Assembly: GCA_963719465.1 (NCBI GenBank)
Contig: OY970386.1
Location: 1,426,001-1,490,000 of the forward strand
Origin: JALHUB01 sp963719465
GTDB lineage: Bacteria; Chloroflexota; Dehalococcoidia; DSTF01; JALHUB01
Length of the DNA: 64,000 nucleotides
Direction: 5' to 3'
Each line of letters begins with the position of its first letter. The first letter of the stretch is position 1. Shown piece by piece: positions 1 to 7,376 of this stretch. The position numbers were made by a program, and so were the translations under genes. The notes below the pieces were generated by a model, which saw nothing but the letters and a program-made list of their open reading frames with translations, ran no database searches and had not been told where the DNA came from.

Positions 1-645
1 TTCGGGAGCCACAACGTCGACGAGAGCGGCGGGACGATTAATGGGTCGACGTTCTACGTGCCGGCGATCGTCGCGGTGGCGGTGATCTTCGGCTGCTACA
101 GCAATCTGGCGATCAGCATCTCGCTGGCGAGGGACCAGGGAGTTCTCAAGCGCGTTCGGGGCACGCCTCTGCCGGCGGCGGCGTACATCGGCGGGCGGAT
201 CGTGCACTCGACGCTGGTGGCGGTGGTGGTGGTTCTGATTGTGCTCGTCGTTGGGCGGGTCGTCTACAACGTGCCGATACCAGGCCACACGCTGCCGGCG
301 TTTCTGCTGGCGCTGGTGGTCGGCGCCGCGTGCTTCTGCAGCCTGGGTCTGGCGATCACGACCGTCATCGGGAACGCGGACGCGGCGAATCCGATTGTCA
401 ACGCCTCGGTGCTGCCGCTTCTGTTCATTTCGAACGTGTTTATCCCTCTATCGCCGCCGAAGTGGCTGGACGTGATCGCGGAAGTGTTTCCGGTGAAGCA
501 CTTCGCGGACGCGTTGCACACGTCGTTCAGTCCGTTCGTGACGGGGTCCGCCTTCCAGTGGGGCGACATGGCGGTGATGGCCGTGTGGGGAGTAATCGCG
601 GCGCGGATAGCGGTCAGGTTCTTCTCGTGGGAGCCGCGCCGCTAG
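1..645 (+). CDS. ABC-2 type transporter permease, C-terminal part (5' end outside window)
   Basis: Frame 1 is open from the first base to the TAG at 643-645, so the gene starts upstream of the window. The visible 214 residues hold about five hydrophobic segments. The stretch GVLKRVRGTPLP after the first complete segment is the typical cytoplasmic loop of ABC-2 export permeases, which contacts the ATPase. The family moves drugs, lipids or polysaccharides across the cytoplasmic membrane with a separate ATP-binding subunit, normally encoded just upstream and so not seen here. The substrate cannot be inferred. The next gene is selC on the opposite strand. Confidence 0.85.
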   Translation, partial: FGSHNVDESGGTINGSTFYVPAIVAVAVIFGCYSNLAISISLARDQGVLKRVRGTPLPAAAYIGGRIVHSTLVAVVVVLIVLVVGRVVYNVPIPGHTLPAFLLALVVGAACFCSLGLAITTVIGNADAANPIVNASVLPLLFISNVFIPLSPPKWLDVIAEVFPVKHFADALHTSFSPFVTGSAFQWGDMAVMAVWGVIAARIAVRFFSWEPRR

Positions 646-683
646 CGGGGGGTCGCGATCCTCCGCTCGGGGCTCCTGTCATC

Positions 684-781
684 TGGCGGGAGTGGGTGGG
701 AGTCGAACCCACCCGGGACGGCGCAGGCCGCCCCGCAACGATTTTGAAGACCGCGAGACCCACCGGGACCCATCCACTCCC
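684..781 (-). tRNA. selC: tRNA-Sec (selenocysteine), anticodon UCA
   Basis: On the minus strand this 98-nt segment folds as a tRNA-Sec. It has an 8-bp acceptor stem (GGGAGTGG with CCACTCCC), discriminator G, encoded CCA (684-686), a 6-bp D stem with a 4-nt loop, anticodon loop CTTCAAA with UCA at 745-747, a long GC-rich variable arm, and a T arm containing TTCGACT. The extended acceptor, long variable arm and UCA anticodon together distinguish it from tRNA-Ser. It implies a selenocysteine-decoding system elsewhere in the genome (selA, selB, selD); none of those genes is in this window. Confidence 0.93.
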
Positions 782-788
782 GCAGACC

Positions 789-817
789 AGTATATGAATG
801 CCCTGGGGAGGGGTCAA
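789..817 (-). promoter_or_regulatory. selC promoter (-35 TTGACC, -10 TATACT)
   Basis: Reading the minus strand, TTGACC (812-817) and TATACT (789-794) are separated by exactly 17 bp. Transcription would start within a few bases of the mature 5' end of the tRNA at 781. This is a housekeeping-sigma type promoter with near-consensus boxes. Confidence 0.75.
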
Positions 818-859
818 AAAGAGGCTGACGGCGGGAGTTCGGAGGTGTGAGAGTATGGG

Positions 860-887
860 TTGACGGCCGGCGTTTGTCCGCTACAAT
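860..887 (+). promoter_or_regulatory. Promoter driving the candidate RNA at 893-1140
   Basis: TTGACG (860-865) and TACAAT (882-887) are separated by 16 bp, a good sigma-70-like promoter pointing to the right. No gene of normal size lies downstream on this strand before the 3' end of trxB, which is why an RNA product is suspected. A start site near 893-895 is expected. Confidence 0.6.
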
Positions 888-892
888 TGCAG

Positions 893-1140
893 ATGGTAGT
901 GGGGACGGCTGAGGCCAAGCTCATCCCCAAGATATGCGCTGCTCGTATCAATACCTGACTGATGGTCCCTCAGCCGTCTCTGAGAAATCGTAGAGCCGTG
1001 AGCAGCGAGCCGGTCAAGTAGAGTACTTTGCAACTCTACATAATCTAACAAGCGGTTGAGCCCCAGCGGCCGGCTAGGCTTGCGCTTAGGGTCGGGGCAA
1101 ACGGTTCGGTCTCCGGAAGGTCAAGCTCAGGTTCAAGTCT
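893..1140 (+). ncRNA. Candidate structured non-coding RNA (unclassified)
   Basis: The 400-bp gap between selC and trxB contains no convincing protein gene. Right after the promoter, 902-914 (GGGACGGCTGAGG) can pair fully with 968-980 (CCTCAGCCGTCTC, one G-U). A second perfect 7-bp hairpin (GTAGAGT/ACTCTAC) lies near 1017-1038. GAGCAGC near 1000 could also pair with GCTGCTC inside the first loop, a pseudoknot-like arrangement. I compared it with tmRNA, RNase P RNA, SRP RNA and T-box hallmarks and did not find them. A 21-codon ORF starting at 893 (ATG) is possible but unremarkable. The 3' end is unknown; transcription could continue into the selC-like segment at 1141-1180. Confidence 0.4.
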
Positions 1141-1180
1141 GAAGACCGCGAGAGCCACCGGGACCCATCCACTCCCGCAG
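1141..1180. repeat. Partial duplicate of the 5' half of selC
   Basis: These 40 bases match 746-785 at 39 of 40 positions (one C to G change) in the same orientation. The match begins inside the anticodon triplet of tRNA-Sec, covers the 5' half of the tRNA including the 5' acceptor strand, and extends 4 bp beyond the mature 5' end. The 3' half of the tRNA is absent, so this copy cannot make a tRNA. It abuts the 3' end of trxB. Confidence 0.85.
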
Positions 1181-1184
1181 ATTG

Positions 1185-2126
1185 TTACGAAGGCGGCGTC
1201 CAGGCGCCGAACTTCTCGCCGATGTACTTGTCGGCGCGAATGGCCGCCGTCGCGCCGTCACCGGCCGAGCTGACGACCTGACGCGCCGCGCCGCTGCGGA
1301 CGTCGCCGGCGGCGAAGATGCCGGGGACGCTGGTTTCCATCCACTCGTTGACGATAACGTAGCCGGCCTCGTCCATGGCGACGACGCCCCGCAGGTAGTC
1401 GATATTCGGCTGCTGCCCGATGAAAACGAAGAGGCCTGTGAGCTCGAGAGACGATTCCTCATCGCTTTCGAAGTTGCGCAGCCTGACGCCGCTTACCATA
1501 CCATCACCCTGCACTTCAGTGACAACGGTGTTCCAAAGGAAGTCGATCTTGGGCTCGGCGAAGGCGCGCTCCTGCAGTATGGGCGCGGCGCGCAGCCGGT
1601 CGCGACGGTGGATGACGTGGACTTTCGAGGCGTAGCGGCTGAGGAAGACGGCTTCGTCCAGGGCCGCGTCGCCGCCACCGACGACCGCGACCTCCTGTCC
1701 ACGGAAGAAGGCGGCGTCGCAGGTCGCGCAGTAGGAGACGCCGCGTCCGATGAGGCGCTCTTCGCCCGCGACGCCGAGGCGCTTGTAGCCGGCGCCGCCG
1801 GCGGCGATGACGGTTTTCGTGTAGAACTCGCCCTCGCTGGTCTTGACGAGGAAATGGTTGTCCTCGGCGGGCTCGACGGAATCGGCCATGGCGTAGGTGG
1901 CGAGGAGGCCGTATTTTTCGCCTTGCTTGAGCATGGCCTGGGAGAGGTCGTAGCCGTTGATGCCGTCAGGGAAGCCAGGGTAGTTTTCGACGACGGCGGT
2001 GAGGGCGATCTGACCGCCAACGACGCCTTTTTCGAGTAATACAGTGCAGCGGCGGGCGCGGGATGCGTAGAGGCCTGCCGTCAGGCCGGCGGGCCCGGCG
2101 CCTATTATCACAACGTCGCAATCCAT
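1185..2126 (-). CDS. trxB: Thioredoxin reductase
   Basis: NADPH-dependent flavoprotein that reduces thioredoxin in the cytoplasm. The N-terminal FAD-binding motif GAGPAG follows directly after the chosen ATG. The redox-active CATC is at residues 133-136, preceded by an NADPH-domain linker and followed by the GGGDAALDEA dinucleotide motif; the C-terminal FAD motif GIFAAGDVR is present. At 313 aa it has the usual length. A TTG 27 bp upstream is also in frame, but the ATG at 2126 aligns with the family start. It lies just downstream of trxA on the same strand, so the two form a co-transcribed thioredoxin system. Confidence 0.95.
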   Translation of the reverse strand: MDCDVVIIGAGPAGLTAGLYASRARRCTVLLEKGVVGGQIALTAVVENYPGFPDGINGYDLSQAMLKQGEKYGLLATYAMADSVEPAEDNHFLVKTSEGEFYTKTVIAAGGAGYKRLGVAGEERLIGRGVSYCATCDAAFFRGQEVAVVGGGDAALDEAVFLSRYASKVHVIHRRDRLRAAPILQERAFAEPKIDFLWNTVVTEVQGDGMVSGVRLRNFESDEESSLELTGLFVFIGQQPNIDYLRGVVAMDEAGYVIVNEWMETSVPGIFAAGDVRSGAARQVVSSAGDGATAAIRADKYIGEKFGAWTPPS

Positions 2127-2162
2127 GCGCTTGTGTGGTTCCAAGGGCTGCAATCGAGTTCT

Positions 2163-2489
2163 CTAGCTGATGGCGCTCTCGATATTCTTCTTGAGCTCCG
2201 TCTTGGGACGAAAGCCGATGACCTGGCTGACTGGCTTGCCGGCCTTGAAGATGATGAGCGTCGGGATGCTGCGGATGCCGTAGTTCATGGCCGTCGAGGG
2301 GCTCTCGTCGGTGTTGAGCTTGACGAAGTCCATCTTGCCGGCGAAGTCGCCTGCCAGCTCTTCGACCAGCGGCGATACCATTCGGCAGGGGCCGCACCAG
2401 GGCGCCCAGAAATCCACGAGCACGGGCAGGGTGGAGTTCAGCACCTCTTTGCTGAAGGTCGCGTCCGTGACATCTCTTACGCTTGCCAT
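2163..2489 (-). CDS. trxA: Thioredoxin
   Basis: Small cytoplasmic dithiol carrier, 108 aa, with the canonical active site WCGPC at residues 31-35 and the cis-proline segment SIPTL. It is the first gene of the trxA-trxB transcription unit and is reduced by the adjacent reductase. A purine-rich Shine-Dalgarno (GGAGGAG) precedes its ATG. Its promoter region overlaps the palindromic operator at 2546-2570 shared with the divergent CsoR-family gene, so metal or thiol-responsive control is likely. Confidence 0.96.
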   Translation of the reverse strand: MASVRDVTDATFSKEVLNSTLPVLVDFWAPWCGPCRMVSPLVEELAGDFAGKMDFVKLNTDESPSTAMNYGIRSIPTLIIFKAGKPVSQVIGFRPKTELKKNIESAIS

Positions 2490-2545
2490 CTTCTCCTCCT
2501 CAATCTCAAGAAGCTTGACAATCTCGCTTGTCTTCGCGATAATTG

Positions 2546-2570
2546 TGACATACCCCCACGGGGTATGTCA
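2546..2570. promoter_or_regulatory. CsoR-type operator overlapping the trxA promoter
   Basis: A perfect inverted repeat with 11-bp arms (TGACATACCCC / GGGGTATGTCA) around a 3-bp centre. Such G-tract palindromes flanked by TA-rich bases are the known operators of CsoR/RcnR-family repressors. On the minus strand, TTGACA (2567-2572) overlaps the right arm and CACAAT lies 18 bp further on, so a bound repressor would cover the trxA promoter. The csoR-like gene starts 47 bp to the right. Confidence 0.8.
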
Positions 2571-2617
2571 AGGTAGCAAGTGCCAACGAGTTCAGTATAA
2601 GGCCTGGGAAACACAAT

Positions 2618-2938
2618 ATGAACACGAAGCTTCATCCGCCCGAGACGCTGGTGCGGTTGCGACGTCTTGAAGGGCAAATCAGGGGCATTCAGCGGATGCT
2701 GGAGGAAGACCGAGGCTGCGAGCAGCTTCTGACGCAGTTGATGGCGGTCCGCGCCGGCATTGACCAGGTCGGCCTGATCCTGCTGGAGACGCACATCGAG
2801 AAGTGCCTGCTGACGGACCTGGAGGCAACGGACCCGGAACGCGTGCGGGAGCTGCGCGAGACGCTGAAGATGTGGGCGCGCTTTGGGCTGGTTCCGGGCG
2901 CGGCGCTCCCCTGGCTGGAAGAGACGTCGGAGCAGTAG
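2618..2938 (+). CDS. CsoR-family metal/thiol-sensing transcriptional repressor
   Basis: All-helical DUF156-family repressor of 106 aa. It keeps the family's N-terminal RLRRLEGQIRGIQRML DNA-contact and dimer helix. C34, H59 and C63 correspond to the Cys-His-Cys set that binds Cu(I) in CsoR; persulfide sensors (CstR) and nickel or formaldehyde sensors differ at these positions. The gene is divergent from trxA-trxB, with a perfect operator between them. It probably represses itself and the thioredoxin operon. No copper transporter or chaperone gene is adjacent, so the signal (copper or reactive sulfur) remains open. Confidence 0.85.
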   Translation: MNTKLHPPETLVRLRRLEGQIRGIQRMLEEDRGCEQLLTQLMAVRAGIDQVGLILLETHIEKCLLTDLEATDPERVRELRETLKMWARFGLVPGAALPWLEETSEQ

Positions 2939-2949
2939 GGGCGGGGGCG

Positions 2950-5019
2950 CTAGGAACGCACGCGCTTCTGCTTGTGCGTCACGTAGTCGATGAGGACGTA
3001 TTCGCCCAGGCCTTCGGGCGTCGTGTAGAAGATTCGCCCCTTGTTGATCTTCGCGAGCTTGTCGACGAAATCGTTGAGCTGGTAGTTGCGGTCGAGCATG
3101 AAGACGTTGATGACAATGCCGGCGTCAGTGCAGCGCTTGACCTCCCGCAAGGTCGCGGCGATGGTCGCGGCGCTGGGCGGGTAGGCGAAGCGGGCGTGGC
3201 CGCGCTCGAGATGGGCGGTCGGCTCGCCGTCGGAGATCATGATGATCTGGCGCGTTCCCACCTTGTGCTTCGCCAGCAGCTTCTGGGCGATGATGAGCGC
3301 GTGGTGCATGTTGGTGCCGAGGACCGACTCGTCCCAGTTCAGGTAGGGCAGATCCTGAGCGTCGACCTGATGGGCGTAGGCTGAGAAGCCGACGATGTAG
3401 AGCGCGTCGCGGGAGAACTTGCCGGCGATGAGGCTATTCAGGGCGAGCGCGACCTTCTTCGCGGCCTGGAAGCTGCCGCGCAGGGCCATCGACCAGGAGA
3501 GGTCGACGAGGACGACGGTTGAGGTCTGGGAGAGCAGCTCGCTGCGGTAGACCTCGAAGTCGCCTTCCTCCAGGTGAACGGGCGGCCCGGGCGAGGGCTC
3601 CCGCTGGAGCGAGTTCATGATCGTCTGCTGGAGGTGGAAGTGCATCGGGTCGCCGAACTCGTAGCGCTTCGTCTCGTCCGCCGGGTCGCCGACGAGGCCG
3701 GCGCTGCGGGTGAGGTGGCTGCCGGCGCGGCCGGACCGGATGCGCGAGTAGACTTCCTCGAGCGCCCTCTCGCCGATCTTGCGGATTGCGCGCGGCGTTA
3801 GCTCCCAGCCGCGGCCTTTGCGGCGGACGTACCCCTCGCGCTCAAGCACTTCCAGGAAGCGCCGCAGCTGCTCGAACGATTCCTTCGCCTCGTCGCCGAG
3901 CAGGCGGGCGATGCGCTCCGGGTCGATCTCCTCGATGTCGCCGCCTTGCTCGACGCGCTGGAGCTGGCTCTCCAGGCCATCGAGGTCCTGCATGTGGTCC
4001 ATGAGGCGCATCGCTTCGCTGATGTCGAGCCCCTCCTCGCCGCGGAAGGAATAGCGGCTGCGCAGGAGGTTCATGGGGTAGAGGAGGTCGAGGGCGGCGG
4101 CGAGCTCATTCAGCTCTTCATTCAGCTCGGGGTCGGCAATCTTTTCGCCCAGGAGGTCGTGGAGCTGGTCGCGCAGGTCAGGGGGCAGGCTGTCGAGGAC
4201 GGCGGTCATCTGGCCGATCTGCTGCTGCATCTGCGCGACGAGGTCGTCGAGGCTCTGCGGCGGCTCCGGGCCGAAGAGGTCGCCATGTTTGGCCATGAAC
4301 TCGTCGAAGTTGGGCTCTTCGCCGGCGATCTTTTCGGAGATCATGCGGTTGAGGTCTTTGACCATGTCCTTGAGGCGCGCCATCTGCGCTGGCGACATGT
4401 CGGAGATGCGGCGATGTAGCTCTTTGAAGAAGGAGTCGAGCATGGCCTTGCGGAGCATCTCCAGGAGCTCCTGGAACTTGTGCTGGGCCTCGGGGTCGAT
4501 GAACTCGTAGTCCTGCAGGCCTTTCACCTGGCCGCCGATGTCGCCGGGTAAGCGCTTCAGGTAGTCCTGCTTGCGCTCGATGATGTTCTTCAGCATCCCG
4601 GCGAACTGGCGCTCCGGCTCCTCTTCCGGCTCTTCGCCCTGGCCGGCGTCGGGCGGCTCGGCGGGCGACGCGCTCTGCTCGATCTGGGTCTGCGCCTCTT
4701 CCAGGCGGCGTCGGAGGGTGTCCTTTTCCATGCGCAAGACCTCGTCGACGCGCTGGCGGATGTCCTCGATGACAGACGTGAGGTCGTAGCGCTCGAGGAG
4801 CTGGCGGCGCTGCTGGCGAAGGCGGCGGAGCAGCTCGCGGAGGCCGGGGACGCGCTGGCCCTGCTGGTTCAGAAGGCCGCGCTGCAGGAGTCCGCGGAGG
4901 GCGTGCTGAAGGTCGCCGAAAGAGAGGAGGTCGTCGGTGAGGCCGCGGAGGAGGTCGTCCGCGTCGGGAGTTGGGACGTCGCGACTGCCAGTCCACCGGG
5001 AGTAGCGGTAGCGGTGCAT
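2950..5019 (-). CDS. VWA-domain protein (chelatase subunit D-like), partner of the upstream AAA+ ATPase
   Basis: 689-aa protein. The N-terminal two thirds are charged, mostly helical and probably coiled-coil, with a run of Glu/Pro residues near residue 130. The C-terminal region is a von Willebrand factor A domain with the MIDAS motif DLSWS near residue 505 and the supporting DGEPTAH segment. Proteins of this type act with MoxR/ChlI-like ATPases to remodel or metallate target proteins. It starts 4 bp after the stop of the AAA+ gene, so the two are co-translated. The target is unknown. There is no cobaltochelatase or protoporphyrin gene nearby, so a magnesium-chelatase role should not be assumed. 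Confidence 0.8.
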   Translation of the reverse strand: MHRYRYSRWTGSRDVPTPDADDLLRGLTDDLLSFGDLQHALRGLLQRGLLNQQGQRVPGLRELLRRLRQQRRQLLERYDLTSVIEDIRQRVDEVLRMEKDTLRRRLEEAQTQIEQSASPAEPPDAGQGEEPEEEPERQFAGMLKNIIERKQDYLKRLPGDIGGQVKGLQDYEFIDPEAQHKFQELLEMLRKAMLDSFFKELHRRISDMSPAQMARLKDMVKDLNRMISEKIAGEEPNFDEFMAKHGDLFGPEPPQSLDDLVAQMQQQIGQMTAVLDSLPPDLRDQLHDLLGEKIADPELNEELNELAAALDLLYPMNLLRSRYSFRGEEGLDISEAMRLMDHMQDLDGLESQLQRVEQGGDIEEIDPERIARLLGDEAKESFEQLRRFLEVLEREGYVRRKGRGWELTPRAIRKIGERALEEVYSRIRSGRAGSHLTRSAGLVGDPADETKRYEFGDPMHFHLQQTIMNSLQREPSPGPPVHLEEGDFEVYRSELLSQTSTVVLVDLSWSMALRGSFQAAKKVALALNSLIAGKFSRDALYIVGFSAYAHQVDAQDLPYLNWDESVLGTNMHHALIIAQKLLAKHKVGTRQIIMISDGEPTAHLERGHARFAYPPSAATIAATLREVKRCTDAGIVINVFMLDRNYQLNDFVDKLAKINKGRIFYTTPEGLGEYVLIDYVTHKQKRVRS

Positions 5020-5023
5020 GGCC

Positions 5024-6424
5024 CTAGCCTCGATAGTGCGCGCGGTGGCCGACGATGTCTTTGCTGAGGCGCTTGTTGAGGTGGAGGCCTTCGAGGACGA
5101 ATTCGACGGCGGAGGCGACGGCGGCGGGCTTTTCGCCGACCTTCAGGTGGGCGACGGCGCGCTCCAGGCCCGGTACGCTCTTGAGCAGAGAGACGTAGCT
5201 TTTGGCGGGCGTCAGGTCGGAGGTCTCGACGACGAGGCCACCCTTGAAGCCGTCGACGGTCTGCTCGAGGTCGTCGAGGTTGAAGTAGCGGTTGAAGACG
5301 GAAAGAGCGCCGCTGGCGACCAGCTTCTCCAGGATCTGCTCTTCGCGGCTCTCATCCAGCGTCTCGAACTCGATCTTGCCGCTGAGGGCGGGGAACAGGT
5401 AGTAGAGATCGCTGATGCGGGGGACGACCTCTTTTTCGTCGAGCCGGATGGCGCGACGAAGGGCGTTGGCGAGGAGTGTCTCGTAGTCGGTGATGGAGGC
5501 GCGGACGGACACGCCGGAGCGCTGGTTGACATCGGGGCTGCGGCGGGCGAGGCGGGTGATCTCGGCGATGATCTCTTTCATATACTGGGGGACGAAGACG
5601 TCCTTCACTTCTTGCGGGAGGACTCGTGCTTCCTGCTCCATGACCGCGATCTCGTCGTCGACGGTACGCGGGTAGTGGGTGCGGATCTGGGCGCCGAAGC
5701 GGTCCTTGAGCGGGGTGATGATGCGGCCGCGGTTGGTGTAGTCCTCCGGGTTGGCGCTGGCGACGATGAAGACGTCGAGGGGCAGGCGGACGCGATAGCC
5801 GCGGACCTGGACGTCGCGCTCTTCCATGATGTTGAGGAGACCGACCTGGATGCGCTCGGCGAGATCGGGCAGCTCGTTTATGGAGAAGATGCCGCGGTTG
5901 CTGCGGGGGACGAGGCCGTAGTGGATGGTGAGCTCGTCGGAGAGGTAGCGGCCCTCGGCGACCTTGATCGGGTCGATCTCGCCGATGAGGTCGGCGATGG
6001 TGATGTCCGGCGTGGCGAGCTTCTCGCCGTAGCGCTCTTCGGGCGTGAGCCAGACGATGGGCAGGTTGTCGCCCTCGTCGGCGGCGCGGTCGCGGCAGGC
6101 GCGGCAGATGGGAGCGAAGGGGTCGTCGTTTATCTCGCAGCCGGCGACGGCGGGAACGGCGTCGTCCAGGAGCTCGACGAGCTGGCGGATGAGGCGGGAC
6201 TTGGCCTGGCCGCGCTCGCCGAGGAAGATGACATCCTGGCCGGAGAGGATGGCGTTTTCAAGCTGCGGGAGGACGGTGTCTTCGAAGCCGATGAGGCCGG
6301 GGAAGAGCGGCTGGCCGGCCCGCATCTTGCGGATGAGGTTGCCGCGCATCTCCTCGCGGACGGGCTTCGTGCGATAGCCGGAGGAGCGCAGTTCGCCGAG
6401 CGTCTTGGGTCGGTCCTTCGTCAT
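5024..6424 (-). CDS. AAA+ ATPase of the MoxR / magnesium-chelatase ChlI-like group
   Basis: 466 aa. Walker A is GERGQAKSR (about residue 69), Walker B region GIFSINELPDL, sensor segment IVASANPEDYTNRGRI, and arginine-finger region PLKDRFGAQIR; together these place it with ChlI/MoxR ATPases. A small cysteine pair (CRAC) sits in a loop between Walker A and B, unusual for the family. The good Shine-Dalgarno GGAAGGA supports the ATG at 6424. Paired with the VWA gene immediately downstream; together they resemble two-component ATPase/VWA chaperones. Divergent from the endonuclease III gene. Confidence 0.82.
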   Translation of the reverse strand: MTKDRPKTLGELRSSGYRTKPVREEMRGNLIRKMRAGQPLFPGLIGFEDTVLPQLENAILSGQDVIFLGERGQAKSRLIRQLVELLDDAVPAVAGCEINDDPFAPICRACRDRAADEGDNLPIVWLTPEERYGEKLATPDITIADLIGEIDPIKVAEGRYLSDELTIHYGLVPRSNRGIFSINELPDLAERIQVGLLNIMEERDVQVRGYRVRLPLDVFIVASANPEDYTNRGRIITPLKDRFGAQIRTHYPRTVDDEIAVMEQEARVLPQEVKDVFVPQYMKEIIAEITRLARRSPDVNQRSGVSVRASITDYETLLANALRRAIRLDEKEVVPRISDLYYLFPALSGKIEFETLDESREEQILEKLVASGALSVFNRYFNLDDLEQTVDGFKGGLVVETSDLTPAKSYVSLLKSVPGLERAVAHLKVGEKPAAVASAVEFVLEGLHLNKRLSKDIVGHRAHYRG

Positions 6425-6528
6425 TTCAGTCCTTCCGCGATTAGTACCCTATAAATGTTAACCGGTTGTCGGGGAAGAACGCTACTGCCAGCGGCGAGGG
6501 AAGAACAGCGGTCGCCGTGCTAAAATCG

Positions 6529-7236
6529 ATGGCGATTTCGGAGGGCGCGTTGCGACTGCTGACGGCGAAAGAGGTCATCGACCTGCTGGGGGCGCAGTAC
6601 GGCGAGCTGCCGCGGCGGCCGCGTCGGGAGCCGCTGGACGAGCTGGTGCTGGGCGTTCTGTCGCAGAACACGTCGGACAGGAACTCGGAGCGGGCGTTCG
6701 CGGAGCTGAGGCGCCGGCTGCCGGACTGGCGGCGGGTGCTGGAAGGGCGGGCGTCGGAGGTGGAGGAGGCGATACGGCCGGGAGGACTGGCGCCAACGAA
6801 GTCGCTTCGCATCAAGGCGATGCTGGCGGAGATCCTGCGGCGACGGGACTCGTTCGACCTGTCGTTTTTGGGCGAGGGGCCACTCGATGAGGCGCAGGCG
6901 TGGCTGCGGTCGTTGCCGGGCGTGGGGCCGAAGACGGCGGCGGTGACGCTGCTGTTCTCGCTGGGACGGCCGGCGTTCCCGGTCGATACGCATGTGCATC
7001 GGGTGCTGCTGCGGCTGGGACTAGCGCCAAAGGGGGCGTCGGCGACGCAGGCGCAGTCGATCTGGCAGGGGCGACTGGCGCCGGAGGAGGTTTATCCGTT
7101 CCATATGTATTTGATCGCGCACGGGCGTCGCACCTGCGTCGCGCGGCGGCCGCGCTGCCCTGGGTGCAGCCTGCGGCGTCGATGCCCGTCGGCGGCTGAG
7201 TTCTACGCCGAGCTCAGCGCGGCCGCCGCGCCCTGA
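6529..7236 (+). CDS. nth: Endonuclease III-like DNA glycosylase/AP lyase
   Basis: Base-excision repair enzyme for oxidised pyrimidines. The helix-hairpin-helix LPGVGPKTA carries the catalytic lysine, and the catalytic aspartate is in PVDTHVHR. The C-terminal 4Fe-4S cluster ligands follow the canonical spacing C-x6-C-x2-C-x5-C (in CVARRPRCPGCSLRRRC). The ATG at 6529 gives 235 aa, close to the family length; in-frame TTG/GTG codons further upstream would add a poorly conserved extension. TAAAAT just before the ATG may be a -10 box. Confidence 0.88.
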   Translation: MAISEGALRLLTAKEVIDLLGAQYGELPRRPRREPLDELVLGVLSQNTSDRNSERAFAELRRRLPDWRRVLEGRASEVEEAIRPGGLAPTKSLRIKAMLAEILRRRDSFDLSFLGEGPLDEAQAWLRSLPGVGPKTAAVTLLFSLGRPAFPVDTHVHRVLLRLGLAPKGASATQAQSIWQGRLAPEEVYPFHMYLIAHGRRTCVARRPRCPGCSLRRRCPSAAEFYAELSAAAAP

Positions 7237-7251
7237 GGCATCGCCTCAGGG
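7231..7251. terminator. Hairpin at the 3' end of nth
   Basis: CCCTGAGGC and GCCTCAGGG form a perfect 9-bp stem with a 3-base loop, overlapping the nth stop codon. There is no T-tract after it, so this is a possible but weak intrinsic terminator, or an mRNA-stabilising hairpin. Confidence 0.4.
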
Positions 7252-7288
7252 CCGACGCCCCCCAGTTCGTCGTACACGCAATCCTTTC

Positions 7289-7317
7289 TTGCCTGCCGTC
7301 GCTGCCGTCGCTATACT
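7289..7317 (+). promoter_or_regulatory. Promoter of the arginine operon
   Basis: TTGCCT (7289-7294) and TATACT (7312-7317) are separated by exactly 17 bp, 60 bp upstream of the argC start. I see no clear ArgR-box palindrome overlapping it. Confidence 0.6.
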
Positions 7318-7376
7318 TTAACCTTCGATTACGGCTCGTCGCACGTTGCAGGCGATGGGTCTCGCTGGAGGAGAAG

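Noticed and set aside
893..1140. tmRNA, RNase P RNA, SRP RNA or T-box leader
   Set aside because: None of the conserved strings of these RNAs was found, and the hairpin layout does not match; kept only as an unclassified RNA.
2950..6424. Magnesium or cobalt chelatase (chlI/chlD, cobS/cobT) annotation
   Set aside because: The fold resemblance is real, but no tetrapyrrole gene is adjacent and the VWA protein's N terminus is unlike ChlD; a generic AAA+/VWA call is safer.
5018..6454. Long plus-strand frame antisense to the AAA+ gene
   Set aside because: Amino-acid composition is typical of a GC-rich shadow frame; the minus frame has clear AAA+ motifs and ribosome sites.
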